Positions 1-6,913 of a stretch of 7,045 bases of DNA are shown here, piece by piece (positions within the stretch are counted from its first letter, which is position 1; every line of letters starts with the position of its first letter). The stretch covers positions 1 to 7,045 of the forward strand of contig PLZT01000264.1 in the NCBI GenBank assembly GCA_003152255.1, written 5' to 3'. Source of the DNA: Methylocystaceae bacterium. Lineage in GTDB: Bacteria > Pseudomonadota > Alphaproteobacteria > Rhizobiales > Beijerinckiaceae. The notes beneath the pieces are model-generated. The model was not told where the DNA came from. It saw only the letters and a list, made by a program, of their open reading frames with translations, and searched no databases. A program made the translations under genes and the position numbers.

Positions 1-1952
1 TTTTCGCGCACGTTCAAAGGCAGAAGCGCGAAGGTCGCGGCCTCCGGATCGATCTCGCTCATGTCGCCATGCACGGGCCTCGCCGCGCGCATTACCGCCT
101 TCATCGCGCGGGTCTCGACCGGATCGGCCTCGCTGTCGGTCAGATCCTGCGGCGCGACGAACTGGCGCCGCTCGCGCGTCTCCAGGCCGCGCTTAAAAAT
201 CTCCGACAGAAACTTCATGATGAAGACAAAGGCGTCCTGCGCCATGGCGACGCAAATCGCCATCGTCGCGTCGGGCGTAAAGCTCCAGAACGCCTCGCGC
301 GCCAGTTCGAACTTGTTGCGCTCCGTGGTGTGGGCGCGCAAGAAATCATCGCTTCGCTTGAGAAGAGCGCGCACGTCGGCCTCGTTAAGCCCAGCCGCCT
401 TTCCCGCGACGACGCAGGCGTCGACACGTTTCTTGGCCTCGTTGAACCCGCTCGCCGCCGCGGGCGGGTCCGTGGCGGACGCCTCGCGAATATGGTTCGC
501 GACCACGCCGATTTCGTCGCGCAATTCGCCTTCCAGCGAACATTTCTTGTCGAACACGGCGCGCGCGGCGGTCATTTCGTCGCGCGCCGTCAAACGGTCG
601 CGCGCCTGCGCGCCAATCGGCTCGCAGGCGAAATCGCCCACGACCGTCGAAGGAACGGCGTTGGCGCCGCGCGCGGCGAAAAGGATCGCCTCGCACAAGG
701 GCTTGGCCTCGCGCACGACGCGCCAGCTAGGGTCGGCGCGCAATTCATCGCGCAGCGCGGCGAGCTGATGCAGCATGGCGCCGAGATCGGGCGCGGCTTC
801 GCCCTTCGGCAGCGGACGCGCCTGCGCCTCGGCGCCGCTGTCGGCTTTCAGCTTCAAGGAGATCGCCTCGGCGTCCAGCGCGTCGCGTCGGCGCAGGGTG
901 TTGGCGCGCTCGCCGGTCGGCCCTTTGAGCGTCTCCTTGATCGTCGCGACGCGCTTTTGCGCCTCCATCGATTTGGCGCGATGCGAAAGGCAGTTGGGAC
1001 CGCAGGAGGCTCCGAGCCCGTCGAGCCCCTTGGAGGCGTCGACGGCGGCCTGCTCTTCCTGTTTCGCGGTGGTCTCCAGGCCGGAGATTTCTTCCTGCTT
1101 GGCCTTGATGATCGCGTCGAGATCGGCGGCGCCGCGCTCCAATTGCCGTATCCGCGCCTTCGCGTCGTCCAGTTGCCGGCTCGCCGCCTGGGCCTCGGCG
1201 AGATCGGCGGCGGCCCGCCGCGCGGCTTCCAGGGCGACGCGCTGGCGAGCCTCCTGGCTTTTGCGAATCGACTCGCGCAGGGTCGCGTCCGCCGTGCGCG
1301 CCGTCTCGCTGAGCGCCTCGAGTTGATCGAGATAGCTTTTGAATCCGGGCGTCGCCTCGAGTTGCGCGGTGTTTTCGTCGTAGCGCGCGGCGACTTCCTT
1401 GGCGGTCGGCAACACGATGTCGGCGGCAAGCTCCATCGGTTGCAGTTCGCCGACGATCTTCTTCGACGAGAGTTTGAAAATATTGTTGTAATAGTAAGTA
1501 AAGGAAAAGAACGCGGAGATCGAGAAGACGAAGGCGAACACCAGCGCGGTGATCGAGGTTTTGATGATGACCCGCTCGCGCGCCATGCGCCGCATGGCGA
1601 TGAGGCTTGCGAGGTCGGCCCCGAGCGACCAGGACGTCGAGGCCAGCATGACCAGGATCGCCGTCGTGGCGATCACCGCGCCGCCAAGCCCGATCCAGTC
1701 GCCGGGCTCCTTCTGCATGATGTCGACCATGCCGCTGGAGGTCGTGTAAAACACCCAGCAGAGCACCGGCGCGGCGATCGCCATGCCGATGCGACCTAGG
1801 TCCGTCTCGCGCGGCCAGAGCTTTCGCACCGGCGCCGCGAGAGCGGCGAGCAAGCTCGGCCTGAGGTGTTTCGCCGGCGCCGCGCCCGCGCGGGGCTCGG
1901 CGACCGGGGCCGGAATGGGGGTCGGGGTCGGCGCCGCCGCATCCTCGCTCAT
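1..1952 (-). CDS. Unrecognised membrane protein with long periplasmic coiled-coil domain (3' end beyond window)
   Basis: I do not recognise the family. The reading frame is open from an ATG at 1952 to the left edge, giving 650 codons with no stop, so the C-terminus is missing. In order there is a Pro/Ala-rich N-terminal tail (1-50), membrane segments near 55-72, 88-108 and 131-153, an Ala/Glu/Arg-rich coiled coil about 185-310, a further helical region to about 555, a fourth hydrophobic segment about 560-583, and a charged C-terminal part. Arg/Lys clusters at 28-48, 121-131 and 587-596 place the N-terminus, the second loop and the C-terminus in the cytoplasm by the positive-inside rule, so residues 154-558 would be periplasmic. 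That segment holds six cysteines (317, 321, 420, 443, 471, 513), including a CGPNC pair, consistent with disulfides. No purine-rich ribosome binding site precedes the ATG. The layout loosely recalls other membrane-anchored coiled-coil proteins such as DUF4407, but I see no firm match. The frame is preferred over long overlapping Arg-rich frames because only it yields membrane segments and balanced composition. Confidence 0.8.
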   Translation of the reverse strand, partial: MSEDAAAPTPTPIPAPVAEPRAGAAPAKHLRPSLLAALAAPVRKLWPRETDLGRIGMAIAAPVLCWVFYTTSSGMVDIMQKEPGDWIGLGGAVIATTAILVMLASTSWSLGADLASLIAMRRMARERVIIKTSITALVFAFVFSISAFFSFTYYYNNIFKLSSKKIVGELQPMELAADIVLPTAKEVAARYDENTAQLEATPGFKSYLDQLEALSETARTADATLRESIRKSQEARQRVALEAARRAAADLAEAQAASRQLDDAKARIRQLERGAADLDAIIKAKQEEISGLETTAKQEEQAAVDASKGLDGLGASCGPNCLSHRAKSMEAQKRVATIKETLKGPTGERANTLRRRDALDAEAISLKLKADSGAEAQARPLPKGEAAPDLGAMLHQLAALRDELRADPSWRVVREAKPLCEAILFAARGANAVPSTVVGDFACEPIGAQARDRLTARDEMTAARAVFDKKCSLEGELRDEIGVVANHIREASATDPPAAASGFNEAKKRVDACVVAGKAAGLNEADVRALLKRSDDFLRAHTTERNKFELAREAFWSFTPDATMAICVAMAQDAFVFIMKFLSEIFKRGLETRERRQFVAPQDLTDSEADPVETRAMKAVMRAARPVHGDMSEIDPEAATFALLPLNVRE

Positions 1953-2248
1953 GCGGAGGGCCTGTTTGCGGCGTCGGTGCTTTGGCGGGGGCGCCGCGCG
2001 GCGTGGCGCGTTCTCGGATCAAGCGTCATGCCGCCAATGCTAACACAGGATTTCGCGACCCCGAAAGTGCGGCGTCACACGGTTCGCGGCGCGGCGAGCG
2101 GCCCGCGCGAAACGCCTCCCCAATCGAAGCGCCCGGTCGCGCTCAAGATAAGAAAATTCGCGACCGTGTCATTTCGGTCATATCGCGGCGCGTTTTTCTG
2201 CTTTATGAAATGAAAGCAACGTCAACTTCCTTTTGCCATGGTCCCGCG
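1953..2248. other. Divergent intergenic region between the membrane protein and the L,D-transpeptidase
   Basis: This region should hold the promoters of both divergent genes, but I see no hexamer pair good enough to call. The left part is very GC-rich. The right part (about 2145-2235) is less so and is the likelier place for the transpeptidase promoter. Small elements visible are a repeated 9-mer TTCGCGACC (about 2053 and 2157) and a short inverted repeat GACCG/CGGTC (2162-2166 and 2175-2179). Neither is long enough to claim as an operator. No gene is supported here. Confidence 0.4.
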
Positions 2249-3010
2249 ATGTTGTTTCTTTCTCGCCGCAAAATGCTCGCCGGAGCTTCCGCCTCCCTCG
2301 CCGCCGGTCTCGCCGGATGCAATAGCACCCCCGCCCCCACGATCAGCGCCGCCGTGACTCCAGTCCCGCCTCCGCCGCCGGCCGCGCGTTCCGCTGCCGT
2401 CGACGGCGGGCCGTTCAACTACAGCGCGATCTACGCGGAGACGAAGGACGGCCAATTCACGGTCCCCTCCGTGAAACTGTCGCAGATCAATCCCACCTTC
2501 TTGCGCAAGAATGTCGCTTACGCGACCACGGAATCTTCGGGCACGATCGTGGTCGATCCCGGCAATCATTTTCTCTACCATGTGGAGGATGGCGGCCGCG
2601 CGACCCGCTACGGCGTCGGCGTCGGGCGCGAAGGCTTCGTCTGGGTCGGAGAAGCGACGATCAAAAGCAAGCAGGAATGGCCGGACTGGTATCCGCCCAA
2701 GGAAATGATCGAGCGCCGGCCGGACCTCAAGAAAGAGGTGGTCGAACTGCAAAGCGGCGTCGGCATGCATGGCGGCCCGTCCAATCCGCTCGGCGCCCGC
2801 GCCATGTATCTGTGGCAGGGCGACCATGACACGCTGTTTCGCGTCCATGGCACGAACGAGCCCTGGACCATCGGCCTCAGCCAATCCTCGGGCTGCATCC
2901 GCATGATCAACCAGGACGCGATCGACCTCTACCAGAACACGCCGGTCGGAACGCGGGTCGTGGTGCTCGCGTCCCGCGGAGCCGTGCCGGTCAAAGTCGC
3001 GCGCGGGTGA
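2249..3010 (+). CDS. L,D-transpeptidase (YkuD domain), Tat-like lipoprotein
   Basis: Predicted to be a 253-residue envelope L,D-transpeptidase, the enzyme class that forms 3-3 cross-links in peptidoglycan or attaches proteins to it through a catalytic cysteine. The signal has an SRRKML motif (5-10), close to the Tat consensus, an Ala-rich hydrophobic stretch, and a lipobox LAGC with Cys24 as the lipidation site. Asn25 at +2 is compatible with outer-membrane sorting. A Pro-rich linker (about 27-46) precedes the catalytic domain. The YkuD signature is clear: His200 in HGTNEPW, then SSGCIRM with catalytic Cys216 and Arg218. A further conserved-looking stretch, GMHGGPSNPLGARAMYL, lies upstream. 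The ATG at 2249 was chosen because it gives a compact signal peptide; in-frame ATGs at 2210 and 2273 are alternatives, and none has a good ribosome binding site. The gene is convergent with the acyltransferase, with 18 bp between stop codons. Which L,D-transpeptidase paralogue it is cannot be told from sequence alone. Confidence 0.93.
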   Translation: MLFLSRRKMLAGASASLAAGLAGCNSTPAPTISAAVTPVPPPPPAARSAAVDGGPFNYSAIYAETKDGQFTVPSVKLSQINPTFLRKNVAYATTESSGTIVVDPGNHFLYHVEDGGRATRYGVGVGREGFVWVGEATIKSKQEWPDWYPPKEMIERRPDLKKEVVELQSGVGMHGGPSNPLGARAMYLWQGDHDTLFRVHGTNEPWTIGLSQSSGCIRMINQDAIDLYQNTPVGTRVVVLASRGAVPVKVARG

Positions 3011-3028
3011 AGGCGCGACGCGGCGGAG

Positions 3029-4150
3029 CTAACCCCGCGATCTCGCGTCGGTAAGCGGCGCTAAAACCGCGCGCCGGCCCGCGCTCGCGGACTTGCCGCG
3101 AAAGATCAGCCGCTTGCACCAACCGGTCAGCGGCAGCTCGATGAACTTATACGTGACATAGCCCCCGAGCGCGGCCGCGCCGAGGCCGAGCAGGACCAGG
3201 GGCGTTCCGACGAGCGGATTCTCGACGGGAACGCGCAGGAATCGGATCGCGCCGTTCAACGCGGAGAGAATAATCGGGTTCACGAGATAAATCGAATAGG
3301 ACGAGTCGCCCAGGGTTTTCATGAATTCGACCTTCGGCAGTCTGTTCGCGGCCTCCAAAGTGAGCACGCCGCAGACCAGCAGAGCGGCGGGACCGCCCTG
3401 CGTGAATGTCTCGAAATCGCTATTTTTGAGATGAAAATAGGGAAGCCCCGCGGCGCCGAGCACCGCCATCGACAGGCCGATCCAAGGGCTGATTTTCGCG
3501 AGATATCCGTTCACATAGAGGTAGCCGAGGACCGAGCCGGCGACGAATTCGAGAATGATCGGATTTTCGTAGATGCGCGGCACCGGCGCTTGCGGGTCCG
3601 TGACCACGAACAAAAGACTCACGGCGATTCCATAGGCGACGAGCAAGGCGAGACGCTTTCCGGTCGACGAAACAAACAGCAGCGCCGCGAACAGGAAATA
3701 GAAATACATCTCGTAATTCAGCGTATATCCAGGCCTCAGCAGCGGCACATTCGTGCCGGTCCCCGGATTTACATGCGGGATGAACAGCATGGATTGAACG
3801 ATATGAGAAAATACGACTTCGTTCGCTCTTCCGTATCCGGAAGCCGAAAATAGGATCAGATACAATATCGTCGCCAGCCAGTACAGCGGCACGATCCTGA
3901 TGATCCGGCGCAATAAGAATGTTCGCGACGACATGCTGTTGTCCTTCGTGACGAAGAACATCACGAAGCCGCTGATCACGAAAAAAACGTCTATGCCGCA
4001 GTCGCCGAAATCGCGAGCGAGGCTCGATGGCCAAGCGAAAGTCGGCATATTGACCGAAGTGTGAAAAAGCGCCACCGACATCGCGGCGACGCCTCGCAAA
4101 TATTGTATGCTGACAACTTCCGCCTTGTTCGCGGTGGATCGGCTGTTCAT
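3029..4150 (-). CDS. ExoZ-like acyltransferase family 3 membrane protein
   Basis: A 373-residue polytopic inner-membrane protein of the acyltransferase-3 family, whose members transfer acetyl or other acyl groups to surface sugars. The closest named relative I recognise is ExoZ, the succinoglycan O-acetyltransferase of rhizobia. The N-terminus carries the family hallmark QYLRGVAAMSVALFH, an Arg19-x10-His30 pair thought to be catalytic. Other typical blocks are GIDVFFVISGFVM (52-64), FLLRRIIRIVPLYW (78-91), TLNYEMYFY (143-151), LGDSSYSIYLVNP (280-292) and the C-terminal FIELPL (336-341). About ten hydrophobic segments fill the length, which is normal for a stand-alone family member with no SGNH domain. 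The ATG at 4150 is preferred because GAGG lies six bases upstream; the frame stays open to a TTG at 4216, which would add 22 residues. It is divergent from the ExoQ-like gene and convergent with the L,D-transpeptidase. Family assignment is firm; the acceptor polysaccharide is inference. Confidence 0.93.
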   Translation of the reverse strand: MNSRSTANKAEVVSIQYLRGVAAMSVALFHTSVNMPTFAWPSSLARDFGDCGIDVFFVISGFVMFFVTKDNSMSSRTFLLRRIIRIVPLYWLATILYLILFSASGYGRANEVVFSHIVQSMLFIPHVNPGTGTNVPLLRPGYTLNYEMYFYFLFAALLFVSSTGKRLALLVAYGIAVSLLFVVTDPQAPVPRIYENPIILEFVAGSVLGYLYVNGYLAKISPWIGLSMAVLGAAGLPYFHLKNSDFETFTQGGPAALLVCGVLTLEAANRLPKVEFMKTLGDSSYSIYLVNPIILSALNGAIRFLRVPVENPLVGTPLVLLGLGAAALGGYVTYKFIELPLTGWCKRLIFRGKSASAGRRAVLAPLTDARSRG

Positions 4151-4160
4151 CAAACGCCTC
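4144..4160 (-). promoter_or_regulatory. Ribosome binding site supporting the acyltransferase start
   Basis: On the minus strand GAGG sits six bases before the ATG at 4150. It is the only good Shine-Dalgarno match I could find in front of a protein start in this window, and it decides for this ATG over the upstream TTG at 4216, which has no such element. Confidence 0.5.
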
Positions 4161-4464
4161 GAATGCTGGCCCGCCATGCGACCACGCGCGAATGCTATCA
4201 GAGCGAGCGGGTTCAAAGCAGTCGGATCGCCGCTTAACCCTAACGCCCGCGTCAGCCCGGCATGACGAAGCTTGGCGAAAAAGGCGCGTCTCGAAACTCT
4301 TGCGCCCCGGCCGCGCCGACGATCCGCGCGGCGATTTTCACCAAAACGATTAGCGGCATATTTACCCTGTCATGCTCAAAGGAAGGGTCGCCAGTCGGCG
4401 TTCGCTAGTTGGCGACCCGCTCGGCGAAAGCGTCCGTCTTAGCGGTCTCCGGTGGTTCCGAAAC
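4151..4464. other. Divergent intergenic region between ExoZ-like and ExoQ-like genes
   Basis: This stretch should carry the promoters of both polysaccharide genes. A weak plus-strand candidate is TTTTCA (4335-4340) and TATTTA (4359-4364) with an 18-base spacer; it matches the sigma-70 consensus only partly. If real, transcription would begin near 4371, making an ATG at 4372 leaderless or leaving a leader of about 95-140 bases ahead of the later start codons. A perfect inverted repeat at 4385-4418 is listed separately. The ExoQ frame is open through 4372-4464, but codon choice there looks less biased than in the gene body. Confidence 0.4.
4385..4418. repeat. Perfect 9-bp inverted repeat near the ExoQ-like gene start
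   Basis: GGGTCGCCA (4385-4393) is matched exactly by its reverse complement TGGCGACCC (4410-4418) with a 16-base loop. It lies just downstream of the first possible ATG (4372) and upstream of the ATGs at 4465 and 4510. It could be a leader hairpin, a repressor-binding operator, or chance in GC-rich DNA. There is no T-run after it, so it is not a typical intrinsic terminator. Confidence 0.5.
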
Positions 4465-5820
4465 ATGCCCGGCGTCGAACACCAAAACTCCGGGCGGGCC
4501 GCCAACGCCATGGGGGTCATCGACACATTTTCGCTCGGCGCGCCGATTAGTGCGCGAGGACTGCTTTTTTTCGCGATACTCGCGCTCACCTGCATTTCTC
4601 TCACACCGTTCCCCGACCTCGGCGACGCGCGCCTGCTTGAACTCGGCGACGGCAACGAAACCGTCACCTATTTCTTGTTTTTCGTTTTCGCCGTCATCGC
4701 GACGATCATCGCCTGGCGCTCGGATTGGCCGGCGTTGAAGAGCCTTTTTATTCCGAGCTACGTCGGAATGTTCGGTTGGGTCGGAGTCACCTGCGTCATT
4801 TCGCAGGATCCGCTGACATCGAGCAAACGCGCGGTCATGCTGGTCTTCGTTGTGCTGTGCGGCGCGACACTGTTCCTTCTGCCGCGCGATCGCGACGAAT
4901 TGACCCGCCTGCTCAGTTGGTTCGCCCTGCTGATCATCGGACTGTCCTATTTCGGCGTTTTTTTCATGCCGGAATATTCGATCCATCAGGCGACCGACCT
5001 CGGCGAGCCTCAACTCGCGGGCGACTGGCGCGGCGTGTTCGGACACAAGAACATGGCCAGCGCCGTCTTTTCCTTCCTGGCCTTTATCGGCCTGTTCGTT
5101 CGAAAGGAACGGGCCGCCGAGGGCTGGATCATTTTCGTCTTGTCGGTCGTCTTCATCATCGCCTCGGGAGGCAAAAGCTCGACGGCCATATTTCTGGCGA
5201 CGATCGTGATCTCTTATGTCGCGGCGCGCATATCCAATTTCGCGCTTTGGGCGCTCCTTGTCGGCGCGCCGCTCGTGGGCGTCAATCTCCTTGGAATAGG
5301 CTCCGTGCTATGGCCCTCGCTCGCGTCGATAACCTCGGCGTTGCCCCTGGATTCGTCATTCACCGGACGCGCCGACGTCTGGGCCTATGCGCTGCCAAGG
5401 ACGACCGAAACTCCGATATTCGGCCACGGTTTTCTCGCCTTCTGGAATACGGCCGCGATGCTTTACGGCGCCGAGCAGAACACGGAATGGGCCAGCACCG
5501 CCTCGCATGCCCATAACGCCTATCTCGACGCGGTTCTCTCGATGGGCTTTCCCGGACTCTTGCTTTTTCTCGCGGCTTTCGTGGTTCAGCCGGCGCTCGA
5601 CATAAGGCGCGCCCTCGCGCGCGGAGAGGAGCCAGCGCTCACCTTGATGTTCCAGCAGACCTGGATGTTCACCCTTTATCTCAGCGCGTTCGAGAGCTTT
5701 TTTTTCAATCGCGCGCATCCGAACTGGGTCACGTTTCTGTTCGCGGTGTTCAGCCTCCACTATCTCGCCCGGTTCAAGATCACCCGATCGGCGGACGCGC
5801 GCTCGCCGCCGCGTTCCTAG
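4465..5820 (+). CDS. ExoQ-like / O-antigen ligase family polysaccharide polymerase
   Basis: A polytopic inner-membrane protein (451 residues from this start) of the O-antigen ligase/Wzy_C family, which joins or polymerises lipid-linked sugar units on the periplasmic side. ExoQ, a Wzy-like protein of rhizobial succinoglycan synthesis, is the best named relative. Visible signatures are GDWRGVFGHKN (186-196), an SGGKSSTA block (234-241), FTGRADVW (299-306), GHGF (320-323) and SHAHNAYLDAVLSMGFPG (347-364). The last two lie in or next to the large loop that holds key Arg/His residues in the family. I count about 11-12 hydrophobic segments, the first at 31-49. The start is uncertain. The frame is open from an ATG at 4372 (482 residues), and ATGs at 4465 (GGTGG nine bases upstream) and 4510 (first membrane segment near residue 17, common for the family) are alternatives. 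It is divergent from the ExoZ-like gene, suggesting a shared polysaccharide pathway. Polymerase versus ligase activity cannot be separated by sequence alone. Confidence 0.9.
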   Translation: MPGVEHQNSGRAANAMGVIDTFSLGAPISARGLLFFAILALTCISLTPFPDLGDARLLELGDGNETVTYFLFFVFAVIATIIAWRSDWPALKSLFIPSYVGMFGWVGVTCVISQDPLTSSKRAVMLVFVVLCGATLFLLPRDRDELTRLLSWFALLIIGLSYFGVFFMPEYSIHQATDLGEPQLAGDWRGVFGHKNMASAVFSFLAFIGLFVRKERAAEGWIIFVLSVVFIIASGGKSSTAIFLATIVISYVAARISNFALWALLVGAPLVGVNLLGIGSVLWPSLASITSALPLDSSFTGRADVWAYALPRTTETPIFGHGFLAFWNTAAMLYGAEQNTEWASTASHAHNAYLDAVLSMGFPGLLLFLAAFVVQPALDIRRALARGEEPALTLMFQQTWMFTLYLSAFESFFFNRAHPNWVTFLFAVFSLHYLARFKITRSADARSPPRS

Positions 5821-5892
5821 ATGGCGTAACGGGCCGCCGCGAGGCTTCGGCTTTTCGGCATAGTGTCGGGCGTCGCTTCCGCCGAATGCCGC

Positions 5893-6624
5893 CTAAGCCC
5901 CGACAGGCTCCATGGCGGGCTCAAGCTCCGGCGAGACTCGGCGGACGGCTCGGCGCAGGCTGATCGGGCGGAAGAGCTGCTTGGTCGCCTCGACGACATG
6001 AACGCCGCCGCCTGGTAGAGAGAAGCGCCCGGCGATGCGTTCGAAGGCGGGCGCCGAGCGCAACAGCGACGGGCGCGCGAAGGGCGGCACGTAAAGGGCT
6101 TCGCCCCAGAATATCGGCAAGAACAAAGATTCCTGCAACAAATCGTGCAATTGGCCCCTCGAATAGGGATGGCCATGGCCAAAGGGCGTGGTGTCCAGCC
6201 GGGCCCATAGGCCCGTGCGGCTCGGCGCGATGATGATGACTCGCCCGCCCGGCGCCAAAATGCGCCAGACCTCCTCCAAAAGGTCGCGTGGATGCTCGCC
6301 CGTCTCGAGCGCGTGGATAATCAGAATCCTATCCATGGCGGCGTCGGGCAGCGGCATCATCGTGGCGTCGACCAGCGCGGAGGAGGATCGGCCATTGAGC
6401 GGCCAGTGAATCACGCCTTGGGCGGCCGGCATGAACGCCAGCGCGCGTTCCGCCTGCGCCTTGAAATCATCGAGATAGGGCGTGGCGTAGCCAATGCCGA
6501 GAACGCGCAGCCCCGTCGTCTGGCTCTCCCAGCGCGCGCGCAGCACGCGCGACACCAACCGCCGCGCGACCTCCCCGAGCGGCGAATCGTAAAAGGCCCG
6601 TAGATCCACAACATCTAGCGACAT
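5893..6624 (-). CDS. Class I SAM-dependent methyltransferase
   Basis: A 243-residue soluble protein with a class I (Rossmann-fold) methyltransferase domain; the substrate is unknown. The SAM-binding motif I region is LRVLGIGYATPY (39-50), a degenerate form of the glycine-rich loop. VDATMMPLPDAAMDRILIIHALE (85-107) fits the motif II/III region, and EVWRILAPGGRVIIIAPSR (118-136) is the typical block of the Methyltransf_11 group. A distinctive GLWARLDTTPFGHGHPYS segment (138-155) follows; I associate it with alphaproteobacterial homologues often found near glyoxalase II genes, but no such gene is visible here. The ATG at 6624 gives the N-terminus MSLDVVDLRAFYDSPLG. A TTG at 6654 would add ten residues and is less likely. 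The gene converges on the ExoQ-like gene, with 72 bp between stops and no strong terminator in the gap. No membrane segment or signal peptide is visible. Confidence 0.88.
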   Translation of the reverse strand: MSLDVVDLRAFYDSPLGEVARRLVSRVLRARWESQTTGLRVLGIGYATPYLDDFKAQAERALAFMPAAQGVIHWPLNGRSSSALVDATMMPLPDAAMDRILIIHALETGEHPRDLLEEVWRILAPGGRVIIIAPSRTGLWARLDTTPFGHGHPYSRGQLHDLLQESLFLPIFWGEALYVPPFARPSLLRSAPAFERIAGRFSLPGGGVHVVEATKQLFRPISLRRAVRRVSPELEPAMEPVGA

Positions 6625-6632
6625 GGCCCGAT

Positions 6633-6656
6633 CATTGGCTGAAACCCAATCCAATG
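6633..6656. repeat. Short inverted repeat upstream of the methyltransferase start
   Basis: CATTGG (6633-6638) and CCAATG (6651-6656) form a perfect 6-bp inverted repeat with a 12-base spacer, 9-32 bases upstream of the methyltransferase ATG. Its placement suits an operator or a hairpin over the translation start, but six bases can easily occur by chance. Confidence 0.25.
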
Positions 6657-6913
6657 CAAGGCGGTTCGCGCCGCCGTGAATCCAGCCATTTGACGCTCAT
6701 TCGGCGTATTCCAGCTCCAGGGAGTTACAAACGCGCCCCACGGCGGCGATCGTCGCTCGGGCTGGGATTCCTCCGAGCCAAGTCATGAATGTTTCGCGCC
6801 AATAAACTCGGCGCCCTGCTTGATCGGCGCCCTCGGCGCGTGTTATCTGGCGTCGACGCTGCATCCGCCGGACTAGGCTCATGCCTGAGGGACTAAGGTG
6901 GAGGCCGCGCGCC
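6657..6913. other. Non-coding stretch upstream of the tRNA, with a weak promoter candidate
   Basis: No convincing gene. An 87-codon minus-strand frame (6697-6960) overlaps the tRNA and has ordinary, weakly biased codons, so I do not call it. A possible promoter for the tRNA is TTGATC (6820-6825) with TATCTG (6844-6849), an 18-base spacer. It is a partial match only and would leave a leader of roughly 60 bases before the mature tRNA. Confidence 0.3.

Noticed and set aside
69..1799. Long plus-strand open frame (576 codons)
   Set aside because: Shadow frame opposite the membrane protein: Arg/Gly/His-rich, low complexity, no membrane or domain pattern. The minus-strand frame in the same interval has clear membrane segments and a coiled coil.
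745..2022. Minus-strand open frame (425 codons) overlapping the membrane protein gene
   Set aside because: Offset from the true frame on the same strand. It is a mass of Arg, Gly and Ala with no recognisable structure, typical of an out-of-frame reading in GC-rich DNA.
2222..2884. Minus-strand open frame (220 codons) opposite the L,D-transpeptidase
   Set aside because: It lies entirely across a gene with an intact YkuD catalytic motif and shows no features of its own.
3420..4034. Minus-strand second frame (204 codons) and plus-strand frame 3431-3853 inside the acyltransferase gene
   Set aside because: Both overlap a full-length acyltransferase-3 protein and are charged, structureless sequences.
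4405..5046. Minus-strand frame (213 codons), and others at 4725-5516 and 5356-5760, within the ExoQ-like gene
   Set aside because: They are shadows of a gene with the O-antigen ligase signatures and many membrane segments.
5821..5892. Possible terminator between the ExoQ-like gene and the methyltransferase (GCCG...CGGC then TTTT near 5835-5858)
   Set aside because: The stem is only four base pairs with an eight-base loop, too weak to call.
6693..6876. Plus-strand open stretch ending in a hydrophobic run and TAG just before the tRNA
   Set aside because: The tail looks somewhat protein-like, but there is no ATG or GTG start and no ribosome binding site; the only starts are TTGs giving a peptide of about 19 residues.
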